Assembly (NCBI RefSeq): GCF_028747985.1
Contig: NZ_CP118108.1
Coordinates: forward strand, 2,423,501 to 2,487,500
Origin: Paenibacillus urinalis
GTDB taxonomy: Bacteria; Bacillota; Bacilli; Paenibacillales; Paenibacillaceae
Length of the DNA: 64,000 bases
Direction: 5' to 3'
The first letter of the stretch is position 1. Every line of letters starts with the position of its first letter. Shown piece by piece: positions 17,172-25,467 of the stretch. Made by a program: the position numbers and the translations under genes. The notes under the pieces were generated by a model. That model had not been told where the DNA came from. It did no database searches and saw only the letters and a list, made by a program, of their open reading frames with translations.

Positions 17172-18261
17172 ATGCCGGCTCCTTTTTTCGTTTGTTAAAC
17201 ACAGAGATGAGCGCCCATAGGATGGATAAAGACAACAAGAGGATCAAGCTAAGCGGCACATAATGATGAAACAGCCATAAATAGAAAGAGTACTCATTGA
17301 GTGGGAACAGGGCGCCGACAGCATAGGTCGTCATGACCACGATGATAAACACGCTGCGAGTTATTTTTTTCTTGAACGAAATGATTTCGCACAGGATAAA
17401 GACCGATAGGCTGACTCTTATGCAGGCACCAGATAACCACTGAAAAATAGACAAGAAGTCAAGATGTTCAATATATTGACCGATCTTCACCAATCTCCAT
17501 TGCTCGAATGGGGAAGCCATCTGTTTGGATGCTTCAACAGGTCCGAATTCGGTAATAGCACCTATGATGGGACCAAGTGTGATCATGATTGTGAACACTC
17601 CATAGATATATAGCTGCCACAGGCGTACTTTGTGACTTAGGTGATGTTGGAGAAGGAGTATGATGATAAATTCTACAAATCCTCCGCCAGCATAGAGCAT
17701 TCCTTCAATGACAGGCCTGGGACCATGCTCAAGAATAGGCTGCAGCAAATGATAGTCTTTCAATGTTGTGTTGGATACGGCAACGAAAATACCCAGCCCG
17801 CTAACGAGCGGCAGCAGTATACCTGACGTAATGGCGATAACATGGATTCCCCATAGCACGAGTACCATACATAACAACACTAGAATCAGGACCAAGAAAA
17901 AATCAGAGCTGGTAGGCAAGTAATTGGACAGATTCCATTTAATCGTGTGAATAACGGTGGTTCCGCCAATTAAATAAAGAATGGCAAGCATAGGCAGCAT
18001 CAATATCCATGCCACAATAGGATGAGATTGGTCAGCAATCCAGTCCATCCATTTTCGTTGGCCGGATCGATGCATCAGCCACCGAATAAGCGGAATCCAC
18101 AGCAGGAAGAGTGCTCCTGCTGCAAGGACAGCAATCCATGCGTCTCTTCCGGAAGTGTCCAGCAGCATTGGATTAATAATGACGTGATTAGCCAGACCAT
18201 TCATTAAAGCCAGCATCATAAATAGCTGTAATATGTTTAGAGCGCCTTTGCTCTCTGTCAT
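17140..18261 (-). CDS. GerB-family spore germination receptor subunit (endospore permease-like)
   Basis: This 373-residue integral membrane protein belongs to the amino-acid-permease-like GerAB/GerKB family, with about ten hydrophobic segments; LQLFMMLALMNGLANHVI opens the first helix. It is the first gene of the operon and overlaps the A-subunit gene by 32 nt, so the order is B-A-C rather than the common A-B-C or A-C-B. The binding site upstream is weak (GAGTG). A forespore-type promoter candidate lies 30-60 nt upstream. Confidence 0.9.
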   Translation of the reverse strand: MTESKGALNILQLFMMLALMNGLANHVIINPMLLDTSGRDAWIAVLAAGALFLLWIPLIRWLMHRSGQRKWMDWIADQSHPIVAWILMLPMLAILYLIGGTTVIHTIKWNLSNYLPTSSDFFLVLILVLLCMVLVLWGIHVIAITSGILLPLVSGLGIFVAVSNTTLKDYHLLQPILEHGPRPVIEGMLYAGGGFVEFIIILLLQHHLSHKVRLWQLYIYGVFTIMITLGPIIGAITEFGPVEASKQMASPFEQWRLVKIGQYIEHLDFLSIFQWLSGACIRVSLSVFILCEIISFKKKITRSVFIIVVMTTYAVGALFPLNEYSFYLWLFHHYVPLSLILLLSLSILWALISVFNKRKKEPAYDRTSAEEHQ

Positions 18262-18292
18262 GTCATCACACTCGTTTACTAAATGATGTCAT

Positions 18293-18324
18293 TAATTTGT
18301 CCCAAACGAAGGAATTATTATGCA
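18293..18324 (-). promoter_or_regulatory. Candidate forespore promoter of the ger operon
   Basis: On the minus strand TGCATA (18324-18319) is followed after 16 nt by GGACAAATTA (18302-18293). This resembles forespore sigma factor sites (-35 TGnATA, -10 GGnnAnnnT for sigma-F; CATnnTA for sigma-G is only partly matched). Germination receptor operons are known to be forespore-expressed, so the location makes sense, but the match is by eye. Confidence 0.35.
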
Positions 18325-18422
18325 ATAAGTAAAACCGAAGGGTAAAAGTTCAGAGCCCAATGTGGATTTATGAGCAACTTTAGAGTATTCAATCGCGTCC
18401 TAAATTAGAGGAGGTGCTGATC

Positions 18423-19295
18423 ATGAAAATCCGATTCCAAATGATATGGATGTTACTGCTTGTATGTACGATTGCAGGATGTGGTCAGAGTACGGAAGGG
18501 GAGCCTGTCCCTGATCCCGGAGTTGACCAAGGCGTTGTGGAGCCGAATGAGCCCGAGGCAGTAATCAAGGAAGCGAGAGGAACGCTTACAGGTCTTGCCG
18601 ATCCGCACACGGCTGAGATTGTAATCGATGGCGAGCCAACAGCCTTTCAGTTAGGTGAGGGGATGCAGGATGCGATTGCGGAGGTGGAAGAGAACAGCGT
18701 GCTTGAATTTAGGTATGAAGAGCGGCCGATTGAAGGCCAGGATTCGCTGAAGCAGTTGGTTCTCATTGAGATTATAAGCTCTGCACAAGGAAGTGAGGGT
18801 CCTGAAGGCATAGATTCCGAATCACCGGAAGACGGAAGACCTGCCGTAACAGAGATCGAATTGCAGCTTGAAGGTACGACGGAGCAAAAAGAAGCAGAGC
18901 TGGTTAAAGCAGCAGCTGGATATTCTTTATATGTGTTTGATATCTTCTCCTTTAATCCAGAGACAGGTGTGTTGTCTATGGATGTGGATCCGGGTTATGA
19001 GGTGAAGATCACTCAAGAAAACGGTGATACGGAGCTTGCACAATTAAAAGAAGAGGGGATGACCAGACTCTCTAAGTATGGCACTGTTGAAGAACAGGAC
19101 AGTGACAGCATCGATAAGGCGAGCCTGTTTCTAAAAGTAAGGGAAGAAGCGACAGGTAATTCTTATGAATATATCGTCAAGGATGTTGAAGGCACTTGGT
19201 TTATTTATGAGGTGTCGATCCCGCAAGGCGAGCCGACGGAAGGATTTAAACCTCACGCCTATGCTTCACTAAATACCATTGAGTTAGATCGATAG
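18423..19295 (+). CDS. Hypothetical acidic lipoprotein
   Basis: This 290-residue secreted protein has a lipoprotein signal peptide with lipobox TIAGC (Cys near residue 20). The mature part is very acidic and has two regions separated by a Pro/Glu/Ser-rich linker (around residues 115-145). The first (ARGTLTGLADPHTAEIVID) looks like a small beta domain with repeated polar strands; the second (residues about 160-290) ends in a typed beta-hairpin region EYIVKDVEGTWFIYEV. I do not recognise a named family. ATG 18423 follows GAGGAGGT; a GTG nine bases earlier is part of the binding site. Monocistronic, closed by a strong hairpin; divergent from ger. Confidence 0.75.
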   Translation: MKIRFQMIWMLLLVCTIAGCGQSTEGEPVPDPGVDQGVVEPNEPEAVIKEARGTLTGLADPHTAEIVIDGEPTAFQLGEGMQDAIAEVEENSVLEFRYEERPIEGQDSLKQLVLIEIISSAQGSEGPEGIDSESPEDGRPAVTEIELQLEGTTEQKEAELVKAAAGYSLYVFDIFSFNPETGVLSMDVDPGYEVKITQENGDTELAQLKEEGMTRLSKYGTVEEQDSDSIDKASLFLKVREEATGNSYEYIVKDVEGTWFIYEVSIPQGEPTEGFKPHAYASLNTIELDR

Positions 19296-19311
19296 TGGTT
19301 CTGATATGAGG

Positions 19312-19354
19312 AAACAAAGGTCCGATACCGATTAACGGTTCGGACCTTTGTTTC
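19312..19354. terminator. Bidirectional terminator between lipoprotein and AraC genes
   Basis: AAACAAAGGTCCGA and TCGGACCTTTGTTT form a perfect 14-bp stem, with ACCG/CGGT pairing inside. The A and T ends make it symmetric, so it can stop both the plus-strand lipoprotein gene and the convergent minus-strand regulator gene. Confidence 0.85.
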
Positions 19355-19359
19355 GTTAT

Positions 19360-20238
19360 TTAGGAGTCATCACTCATGAATAAACGCTTCCGAAATTTTC
19401 GAGGTGATATGCCCTCCTGTTTGGTGAAACAGGATGTGAAGTACGCAGCCTGATTAAAGCCTACTTCTTCAGCGACCCGGCTGATGGACAGATCTGTTTG
19501 TAATAGCAGCAGCTTTGCCTGTTCAATTCGGTACTGCAGTAAATACTCGACCGGAGAACAATTAAATTCCTTCTGCATGCAACGTGCGATATAGACAGGA
19601 TGAAAATTGATGTGCTCTCCCATAGTCTGAGCTTTAAATTCCTCTCGATAATACTTGCGTATATATGCAGCGGCTTTACTGGCGCACGTAGAGGATGGTG
19701 AGGAAATCGGCGGCTCAAGTGCTCCGGCCAAATGCTCCATCAGCTCTTGAAAAACAAGCTGCTGCTTCCATAAGGATGGAGTATGATGACCGTGCTGTAC
19801 CAGCCCAGTTAATGTCCGAAGCAATTCCTCTGTTGTGTCTATGCTTGGCAGCGTGCCGAACTGAGGGATCTGCAGCGTAAAGTAATTCGGGACCATTAAT
19901 TGCAGCTCGGAAGAATCATGACTCGGAAGCTTCAGAGATGAAGAATCCGTGCTCCACGAGCCAGAAGATTGAAAATGCAGCCAGTAATAGGTTGTATCCT
20001 CTGAGCATTCTTTCGTCCCGTAATGGTGCGCATCCGGCCTAAGAATTAAATATTTCCCTGCACTGATCTGATAGGCAGTTCCGTTCTCTGTCACTTCAAG
20101 CTCACCAGAGAGCACAACCAGCAGATCGAAGATTCCAATATTTCTGCGGTTTGGATGCTTACCCGCCATAGGTCCGATACAAATCCCGCTCATGATATAC
20201 TCCGGCAGCGGAGGAACGGAAAAATGAAGAATCGTCAT
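19360..20238 (-). CDS. AraC-family transcriptional regulator
   Basis: This 292-residue DNA-binding protein has an N-terminal cupin-like sensing domain (around ELEVTENGTAYQISAGKYLI, with the H-H pair in RPDAHHYG) and a C-terminal double helix-turn-helix (residues about 190-285). The second HTH carries the family pattern RVAEEVGFNQAAYFTSCFTK...ISPRKFRKR. It is divergent from a MATE efflux gene 161 nt away, with an inverted repeat between them, so it is likely to regulate that gene or itself. Effector unknown. Confidence 0.9.
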   Translation of the reverse strand: MTILHFSVPPLPEYIMSGICIGPMAGKHPNRRNIGIFDLLVVLSGELEVTENGTAYQISAGKYLILRPDAHHYGTKECSEDTTYYWLHFQSSGSWSTDSSSLKLPSHDSSELQLMVPNYFTLQIPQFGTLPSIDTTEELLRTLTGLVQHGHHTPSLWKQQLVFQELMEHLAGALEPPISSPSSTCASKAAAYIRKYYREEFKAQTMGEHINFHPVYIARCMQKEFNCSPVEYLLQYRIEQAKLLLLQTDLSISRVAEEVGFNQAAYFTSCFTKQEGISPRKFRKRLFMSDDS

Positions 20239-20335
20239 ATTAAAGCCCTTTCATTTCCTTAGGTTTGAATATTATAAGTTTGAGTTCATAAAATGATATT
20301 ATCCATTTAGTATACCATCTATAATTTGAAAATGT

Positions 20336-20357
20336 TGAAGCGTTTGGATCGCTTTCA
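20336..20357. promoter_or_regulatory. Inverted repeat between divergent AraC and MATE genes
   Basis: TGAAGCG and CGCTTTCA face each other over a 7-nt gap (one-base bulge). It lies 43 nt upstream of the MATE start and could be an operator for the AraC protein. Read on the minus strand it also resembles a catabolite (cre) site, TGAAAGCGATCCAA, with two mismatches. Confidence 0.35.
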
Positions 20358-20399
20358 TTAATAAACGCTTATTTTGTTGTGGAGGTTGGAATATTAGAT

Positions 20400-21776
20400 A
20401 TGGATAGTAAAAAGTTTACGTTATGGGTGCTGGCATGGCCCATATTTATTGAACTGTTTCTGCAGTTTCTGCTCGGAGCAGTCGATACATTAATGGTAAG
20501 CAGGATATCTGACGATGCCGTCGCCGTTGTCGGATTCTCTAATCAGCTGTTCCAGGCAATGACGGTCTTGTTTACAACAATTGCCAGCGGGGCAGGGATT
20601 CTGATTGCTCAGAAGCTGGGCTCAAGCAAGAAGCAGGATGCACGTATTATCGGTATAATGGCCTTTAGCGTGACCACGCTGATTGGCATACTGTGCAGCG
20701 CTGTTCTGTATGTGTTCCCCGAACAAATTTCTACAATGCTGCAGCTCCCAACCGGATTGCTGCCGCTCGCAGGGACTTATATTTCCATTGTAGGCGGGGG
20801 GATGGTGCTCGTCGCGATGATGGCAACGATGAGCACGGTGATTCGGAATACAGGAAATACGAAGGGGCCGATGTATGTTGCCATCGGCATGAATATTATC
20901 CACGTCTTCTTTAACTATGGATTCATATTCGGGGCCTTCGGTTTCCCGCAGTGGGGACTTACTGGAGTAGCGATCTCAACGGTCGTAAGCCGGCTTTTGG
21001 CTGTATTACTGCTGTTCTACATGTTCCTTCGTTCATTTGATTATAAGATACAGTGGAAGGAATTCCGGATATTCAACAAGCCTTTGTTCGGCGAGATTAT
21101 GAAGATCGGCTGGCCGCTCGGGGTCAATTCCTCCTGCTGGGTCTTTACACAGCTTATCCTGTACTCTTTTATCGCGACGCTGGGATCGGCAGAACTGGCA
21201 GCCAGAACTTATATGAACACATTGGAATCGTTCTGTTTCCTGCTCGGTTCCTCCATTGCGATGGCAGCCCAAATTCAAATTGCACATCTGTTTGGTGCAG
21301 GGAAAATAAAGGAAGCATACCGGAGTGCCTACAGAGCACTAGGTATCGGAGCAATTTATGTTGTAGTCAATGCTTTCATCCTCTTTGTGTTCGGCAGACA
21401 TATATTAGGCCTGTTCACCGATGATCAGACCATCATTGCGATCGGAGCCTCCTTGCTGGGAATGAATCTGATCTTGCAGCCGGGGAAAATGCTTAATATG
21501 GCACTCGGCAGCTCGCTCAATGCGATTGGAGATACAAGGTTTACCATGTATATCTCACTAGGATCGATGTGGATCGTAGCTACAGGGCTCTCTTACGTAC
21601 TGGGAGTTCACCTAGGATGGGGCCTGATCGGTATTTATTCCTGCATGATCGCTGATGAATATTTAAGAGGAATTCTGTCTTACTATAGATGGAAAGGAAA
21701 GAAATATTTGAAGAAGGCAGAAGTGAGCAATGAAGTAGTAACTCCTCCTTCACTAGATACGATACCTTTAACATAA
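20400..21776 (+). CDS. MATE-family efflux transporter
   Basis: This 458-residue membrane protein has about 12 hydrophobic segments in two similar halves, beginning with FTLWVLAWPIFIELFLQFLLG and LGAVDTLMVSRISDDAVAVVGFSNQ, the classical MATE N-terminal pattern. MATE carriers expel cationic compounds using sodium or proton gradients. ATG 20400 is chosen; GGAGG is 14 nt upstream, slightly far. A GTG at 20379 is in frame but lies before that binding site. The divergent AraC gene suggests inducible control. Confidence 0.9.
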   Translation: MDSKKFTLWVLAWPIFIELFLQFLLGAVDTLMVSRISDDAVAVVGFSNQLFQAMTVLFTTIASGAGILIAQKLGSSKKQDARIIGIMAFSVTTLIGILCSAVLYVFPEQISTMLQLPTGLLPLAGTYISIVGGGMVLVAMMATMSTVIRNTGNTKGPMYVAIGMNIIHVFFNYGFIFGAFGFPQWGLTGVAISTVVSRLLAVLLLFYMFLRSFDYKIQWKEFRIFNKPLFGEIMKIGWPLGVNSSCWVFTQLILYSFIATLGSAELAARTYMNTLESFCFLLGSSIAMAAQIQIAHLFGAGKIKEAYRSAYRALGIGAIYVVVNAFILFVFGRHILGLFTDDQTIIAIGASLLGMNLILQPGKMLNMALGSSLNAIGDTRFTMYISLGSMWIVATGLSYVLGVHLGWGLIGIYSCMIADEYLRGILSYYRWKGKKYLKKAEVSNEVVTPPSLDTIPLT

Positions 21777-22096
21777 TGAAAATGTTAGTTCAATGAAGAG
21801 TTCGTCTTAGTATAAGACAGGGCTCTTTTTTTGTTTTCATTCAAACTTGACATAAACTTTGACATACAGCTGTATAAATTACAAATTGTGAACGGGAATT
21901 TATATAGAGTATTTATCATACTTGAATACACCTATGAAATATATATTGACATCATATGGGGAGTTAAGTTTATAATAACTCAAGATAATGACAAAATTGT
22001 ATTTATACGTAAGTGATATTATGTAAAGTTAGGAGGATTAAGTTAAGTTATATGACGTAGCTCGATGTAAAAGTATAATTTCCGGGAGGTTTGTGA
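21777..22096. other. Intergenic region with terminator and possible symporter promoter
   Basis: After the MATE terminator (21796-21835) the remaining 260 nt are AT-rich. TTGACA at 21946-21951 and TATAAT at 21971-21976 are good hexamers, but their 19-nt spacing is long, so the promoter for the symporter gene is only tentative. The 61-codon open frame here has no ribosome binding site and looks like chance. Confidence 0.4.
21796..21835 (+). terminator. Intrinsic terminator after MATE gene
   Basis: AGAG...GTCTTA and TAAGAC...GCTCT pair with an internal loop around GTA, followed by a T7 tract. Confidence 0.75.
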
Positions 22097-23575
22097 ATGG
22101 AGTCATTTGTTAATTGGTTAAACGGTATTATATGGAGTGACGCATTAATCTATCTATGTTTAGCGACAGGACTCTTTTATACTTTTGCAACGCGTTTTAT
22201 GCAGGTAAGAATGATTAAGGAAATGTTTAAGCAGATGTTTAAAGGTAAAAGCTCTGAGGCGGGGATATCCTCCTTTCAAGCCTTATCCATGGCCTTGGCG
22301 GGAAGAGTCGGTACAGGTAATATCGCAGGTGTCGCAACGGCCATCGCGTTTGGGGGACCAGGTGCGGTATTCTGGATGTGGCTGATTGCCTTCCTGGGTG
22401 CAGGCTCTGCATTTGTCGAAGCAGCACTGGGGCAGGTGTACAAAACGAAGCAGAACGGTCAATTCCGCGGGGGCCCTGCCTATTACATAGAAAAAGGCTT
22501 GAATATGAAATGGTATGCGGTACTGTTTGCAATCGTGACCGTACTGGCCACCGGTGTCCTTCTGCCAGGTGTTCAGGCAAATAGTATTGCATCGGGAATG
22601 TCGACGGCATTTAATATAGATCCGGTTATCACAGGAATTATTCTCGTCATTCTTCTGGCTGTCATTATCTTTGGCGGAGTTAAGCGGATTGCGAATGTCG
22701 CTCAGATCGCAGTTCCATTTATGGCCGCAGGCTACATCATTATGGCATTCCTTATTGTAATTATGAATTTCTCTGAAATTCCAGCCGTATTGAGCATGAT
22801 CTTTTCAAGTGCATTTGGTGCTCATGCAGCCTTTGGCGGAATTATCGGGGCTGCTATCAGCTGGGGTGTAAAGCGAGGCATTTATTCCAATGAAGCAGGA
22901 CAGGGAACGGCGCCGCATGCGGCTGCCGCTGCTGAAGTATCCCATCCTGCGAAGCAGGGCTTGGTTCAGGCATTCTCAATCTATATTGATACATTGTTTG
23001 TATGCTCTGCTACGGCTTTCATGATTCTGATCACGGGAATGTACAATGTAACTCCTGAAGGTGCGGATCCGATTGTTAATAACTTGGGTGATGTTAGCCC
23101 AGGTCCTGATTTCACGATCAGGGCAGTAGAGACCTTCCTTCCAGGCTTTGGTGCTCCGTTCATTGCGATTGCTCTGTTATTCTTTGCCTTCACAACAATC
23201 ATGGCCTATTATTATATGGCTGAGACGAATCTTGCTTATATCAATCAGAAGACCCGTAGGATTTGGACCGAATTTGTGCTCAAGCTGGTCATCCTAGCTG
23301 CTACATTCTATGGCAGTGTGAAGACAGCGAGCCTTGCATGGGGACTCGGAGATATCGGCGTTGGCAGTATGGCTTGGCTCAATATTATAGCCATTCTCCT
23401 GCTCACTAAGCCTGCCCTCAAGGTACTTAAAGATTATGAGGCGCAGAAAAAAGAGGGTAAGGACCCTGTTTTTGACCCTGTTAAATTGGGGATCAAGAAT
23501 GCGGAGTTTTGGGAGAAGGAGTATATTCCAGAGGTACCAGCAGACAAGAAGAGTAATAATACATTAAATTTCTAA
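22097..23575 (+). CDS. Alanine/glycine:cation symporter family protein (AgcS/AlsT)
   Basis: This 492-residue sodium-coupled amino-acid carrier has the family signature GRVGTGNIAGVATAIAFGGPG (around residues 69-89; quoted in part), GAGSAFVEAALGQVYK, and the later GIYSNEAGQGTAPHAAA motif (near 265-280). About ten hydrophobic segments are visible. GGGAGGT is 8 nt before the ATG. It is monocistronic as far as can be seen. Family members carry alanine, glycine or glutamine; which one cannot be decided. Confidence 0.93.
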   Translation: MESFVNWLNGIIWSDALIYLCLATGLFYTFATRFMQVRMIKEMFKQMFKGKSSEAGISSFQALSMALAGRVGTGNIAGVATAIAFGGPGAVFWMWLIAFLGAGSAFVEAALGQVYKTKQNGQFRGGPAYYIEKGLNMKWYAVLFAIVTVLATGVLLPGVQANSIASGMSTAFNIDPVITGIILVILLAVIIFGGVKRIANVAQIAVPFMAAGYIIMAFLIVIMNFSEIPAVLSMIFSSAFGAHAAFGGIIGAAISWGVKRGIYSNEAGQGTAPHAAAAAEVSHPAKQGLVQAFSIYIDTLFVCSATAFMILITGMYNVTPEGADPIVNNLGDVSPGPDFTIRAVETFLPGFGAPFIAIALLFFAFTTIMAYYYMAETNLAYINQKTRRIWTEFVLKLVILAATFYGSVKTASLAWGLGDIGVGSMAWLNIIAILLLTKPALKVLKDYEAQKKEGKDPVFDPVKLGIKNAEFWEKEYIPEVPADKKSNNTLNF

Positions 23576-23783
23576 TCCTAATGATTAGAATCATTTCATG
23601 ATACAGGATCTCCGCTTCTCAATAGAGAGGCGTGGCCAGTGCTCGGGCGTAAGAACTGGTCCTTCCTATTTGATGAGCACCATCAGCCAAAGCCCGCATA
23701 TTACAGCGTGACGAATAGAGCTTTGACGTGAATATATGGTATGATTGCAGTGAATGTACAACATTGACTGTGGAGCTGACAGA

Positions 23784-23975
23784 ATGCGCAATAATAAATG
23801 GAACAAATATACAGGAATTGGACTGATACTCGTAGGCCTGCTCGTTATGACGCTAACAGGTAGAGATCAATTCATTGGATTTATCCCCATGCTGATCGGT
23901 CTTGTGTTTGTAGGAATTTATGCGGCGAGGACGTTTAAAGAAGTACGGAAAACGATGGATAACCATGACGAGTAG
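23784..23975 (+). CDS. Small two-helix membrane protein
   Basis: This 63-residue protein starts at ATG 23784 with GGAG 8-10 nt upstream; a longer frame from 23754 lacks a binding site. A basic N-terminus (MRNNKWNKY) is followed by two hydrophobic segments (TGIGLILVGLLVMTLTG and FIGFIPMLIGLVFVGIYAA) and a charged tail. No family is recognised. The perfect palindromic terminator right behind it supports a real transcription unit. Confidence 0.6.
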   Translation: MRNNKWNKYTGIGLILVGLLVMTLTGRDQFIGFIPMLIGLVFVGIYAARTFKEVRKTMDNHDE

Positions 23976-23991
23976 GATATAGACTGAGCAA

Positions 23992-24032
23992 GGAACTCTG
24001 CCTGAGAATTCTCAGGCAGAGTTCCTTTTTTT
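23992..24032. terminator. Perfect palindromic bidirectional terminator
   Basis: GGAACTCTGCCTGAGAA and its exact complement form a 17-bp hairpin with almost no loop, followed by T7 on the plus strand. It separates the small membrane protein from the convergent RodA-like gene. Confidence 0.85.
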
Positions 24033-24037
24033 GATGC

Positions 24038-25228
24038 CTATAATGAGCGTTCCTTCTGCTCCATAAGATAAGAAGGGTGAGGATTCATAAATAGCTCCTC
24101 AGGTTCTTCATCATACAGCCGGATGCTTAGTACGACTCCCATGCAAGCCATGTTAATGAGCAGTGAAGATCCACCGAAGCTGAGAAAAGGAAGTGTAATT
24201 CCTGTCAGGGGCATTAAACCGATAAACATTCCGATATTCTCAAATATTTGATAGAGCAGCATGGACACGATCCCTACAATAATGACAGGACCTTCGCTGC
24301 TCTTGCACTCCAGCGCAATGGTAATGAGTCTATGGACGATAATGAAGTACAGAAATAAAATAACGGATACACCAAGAAATCCAAACTCCTCTGCGGCAAC
24401 AACAATAATCGAATCAGAATAGGTATAAGGGACAAAGCCCGACTGAACGTAAGCGCCGCCGAGAAAGCCCTTGCCAAATAGTCCCCCTGAAGCAATAGCC
24501 AGCTTGGCATTATTGGTATGGTAGGTGGCATCCTTGCTCGCTTCATCGGGAAGAAGCCAAGCATCAAACCGATCCAGCCAGTGCTCCTTGTCTATATCCG
24601 TCAAGAAGCTGGTAATCTGATCATGAAAACCGATATACGATTTGATTCCTCCATACACGAGTACCGCGATAAGTAACATAATCAGCAGGGTATGTATACT
24701 TTTCATATTGCCTATCCATAGAATACCCAGCAGAATCACGACATAGCAGAGCGCGTTTCCCATATCATTCTGTACCATTACGAACGCGAAGGGAACGAAG
24801 GTGAGGAGAGAAATGGGAACAACGTCTTTCCAGAAGAAGAGCTCACGCTGCTTGGCTGCTACGATAGCAGCAAGACTCAGAATCAATATAAATTTAAACA
24901 CTTCTGCCGGCTGAACGTTAACAGGACCTAAGCTGATCCAGCCTTTGGCCCCATTAATGACATCTCCAAAAAAAGCAACATAGAGAAGCAGTAATAGACC
25001 AGCCGTAAACAGAATCCAATGATATTTAATGAACAGCTTGTAATTAACAAATGCGGTCCCAAAAAGTACGACAAATCCAAGAATATAATAGAGCAGCATC
25101 GTCTTGTCAGAGCCGGCCATGATCGGATCAGACTGAATGCCGCTGTGAATGAGAAGAATGCTCGCAACCATAAAAAAGCATAAAATGATAACGATCGTCC
25201 AGTCCATTTTCTTAAGATGGGATAGCAT
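24038..25228 (-). CDS. FtsW/RodA/SpoVE-family cell-wall polymerase (RodA-like)
   Basis: This 396-residue membrane protein belongs to the SEDS glycosyltransferase family that polymerises peptidoglycan from lipid II with a partner PBP2. Ten hydrophobic segments are present. The motifs NGAKGWISLGPVNVQPAEVFK (quoted region near residues 100-120) and FGFLGV preceded by AAEE carry conserved family residues, and the late GGSSLLINM motif (TLPFLSFGGSSLLINMAC) is intact. ATG 25228 has GAGAGGAG upstream; the frame is open further 5', to a TTG at 25294, without support. No penicillin-binding partner is adjacent, so it may be an accessory RodA paralog. Confidence 0.87.
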   Translation of the reverse strand: MLSHLKKMDWTIVIILCFFMVASILLIHSGIQSDPIMAGSDKTMLLYYILGFVVLFGTAFVNYKLFIKYHWILFTAGLLLLLYVAFFGDVINGAKGWISLGPVNVQPAEVFKFILILSLAAIVAAKQRELFFWKDVVPISLLTFVPFAFVMVQNDMGNALCYVVILLGILWIGNMKSIHTLLIMLLIAVLVYGGIKSYIGFHDQITSFLTDIDKEHWLDRFDAWLLPDEASKDATYHTNNAKLAIASGGLFGKGFLGGAYVQSGFVPYTYSDSIIVVAAEEFGFLGVSVILFLYFIIVHRLITIALECKSSEGPVIIVGIVSMLLYQIFENIGMFIGLMPLTGITLPFLSFGGSSLLINMACMGVVLSIRLYDEEPEELFMNPHPSYLMEQKERSL

Positions 25229-25467
25229 GGTTAACTCCTCTCTATTTGTTGTCTCTTCTATTAAATTATAGTGCACGCATCTAATCTTTACCAATTATCT
25301 GTGTGCAGGCTTAACAGCTCTACTTACTATGTAAATTAGCTGGGTTAGGATATTATGGCGAAAATTAGAATTATATAGAATAAAATTAGAAACTTTTTCC
25401 GATACGGAGCGTCTAATACTATGATTTTTAGAGGAGAATAGAAAAATAGAACAGAAGGAGTCAAAGA

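Noticed and set aside
21831..22016. 61-codon frame between MATE and symporter genes
   Set aside because: AT-rich, begins in the terminator T-tract and has no ribosome binding site.
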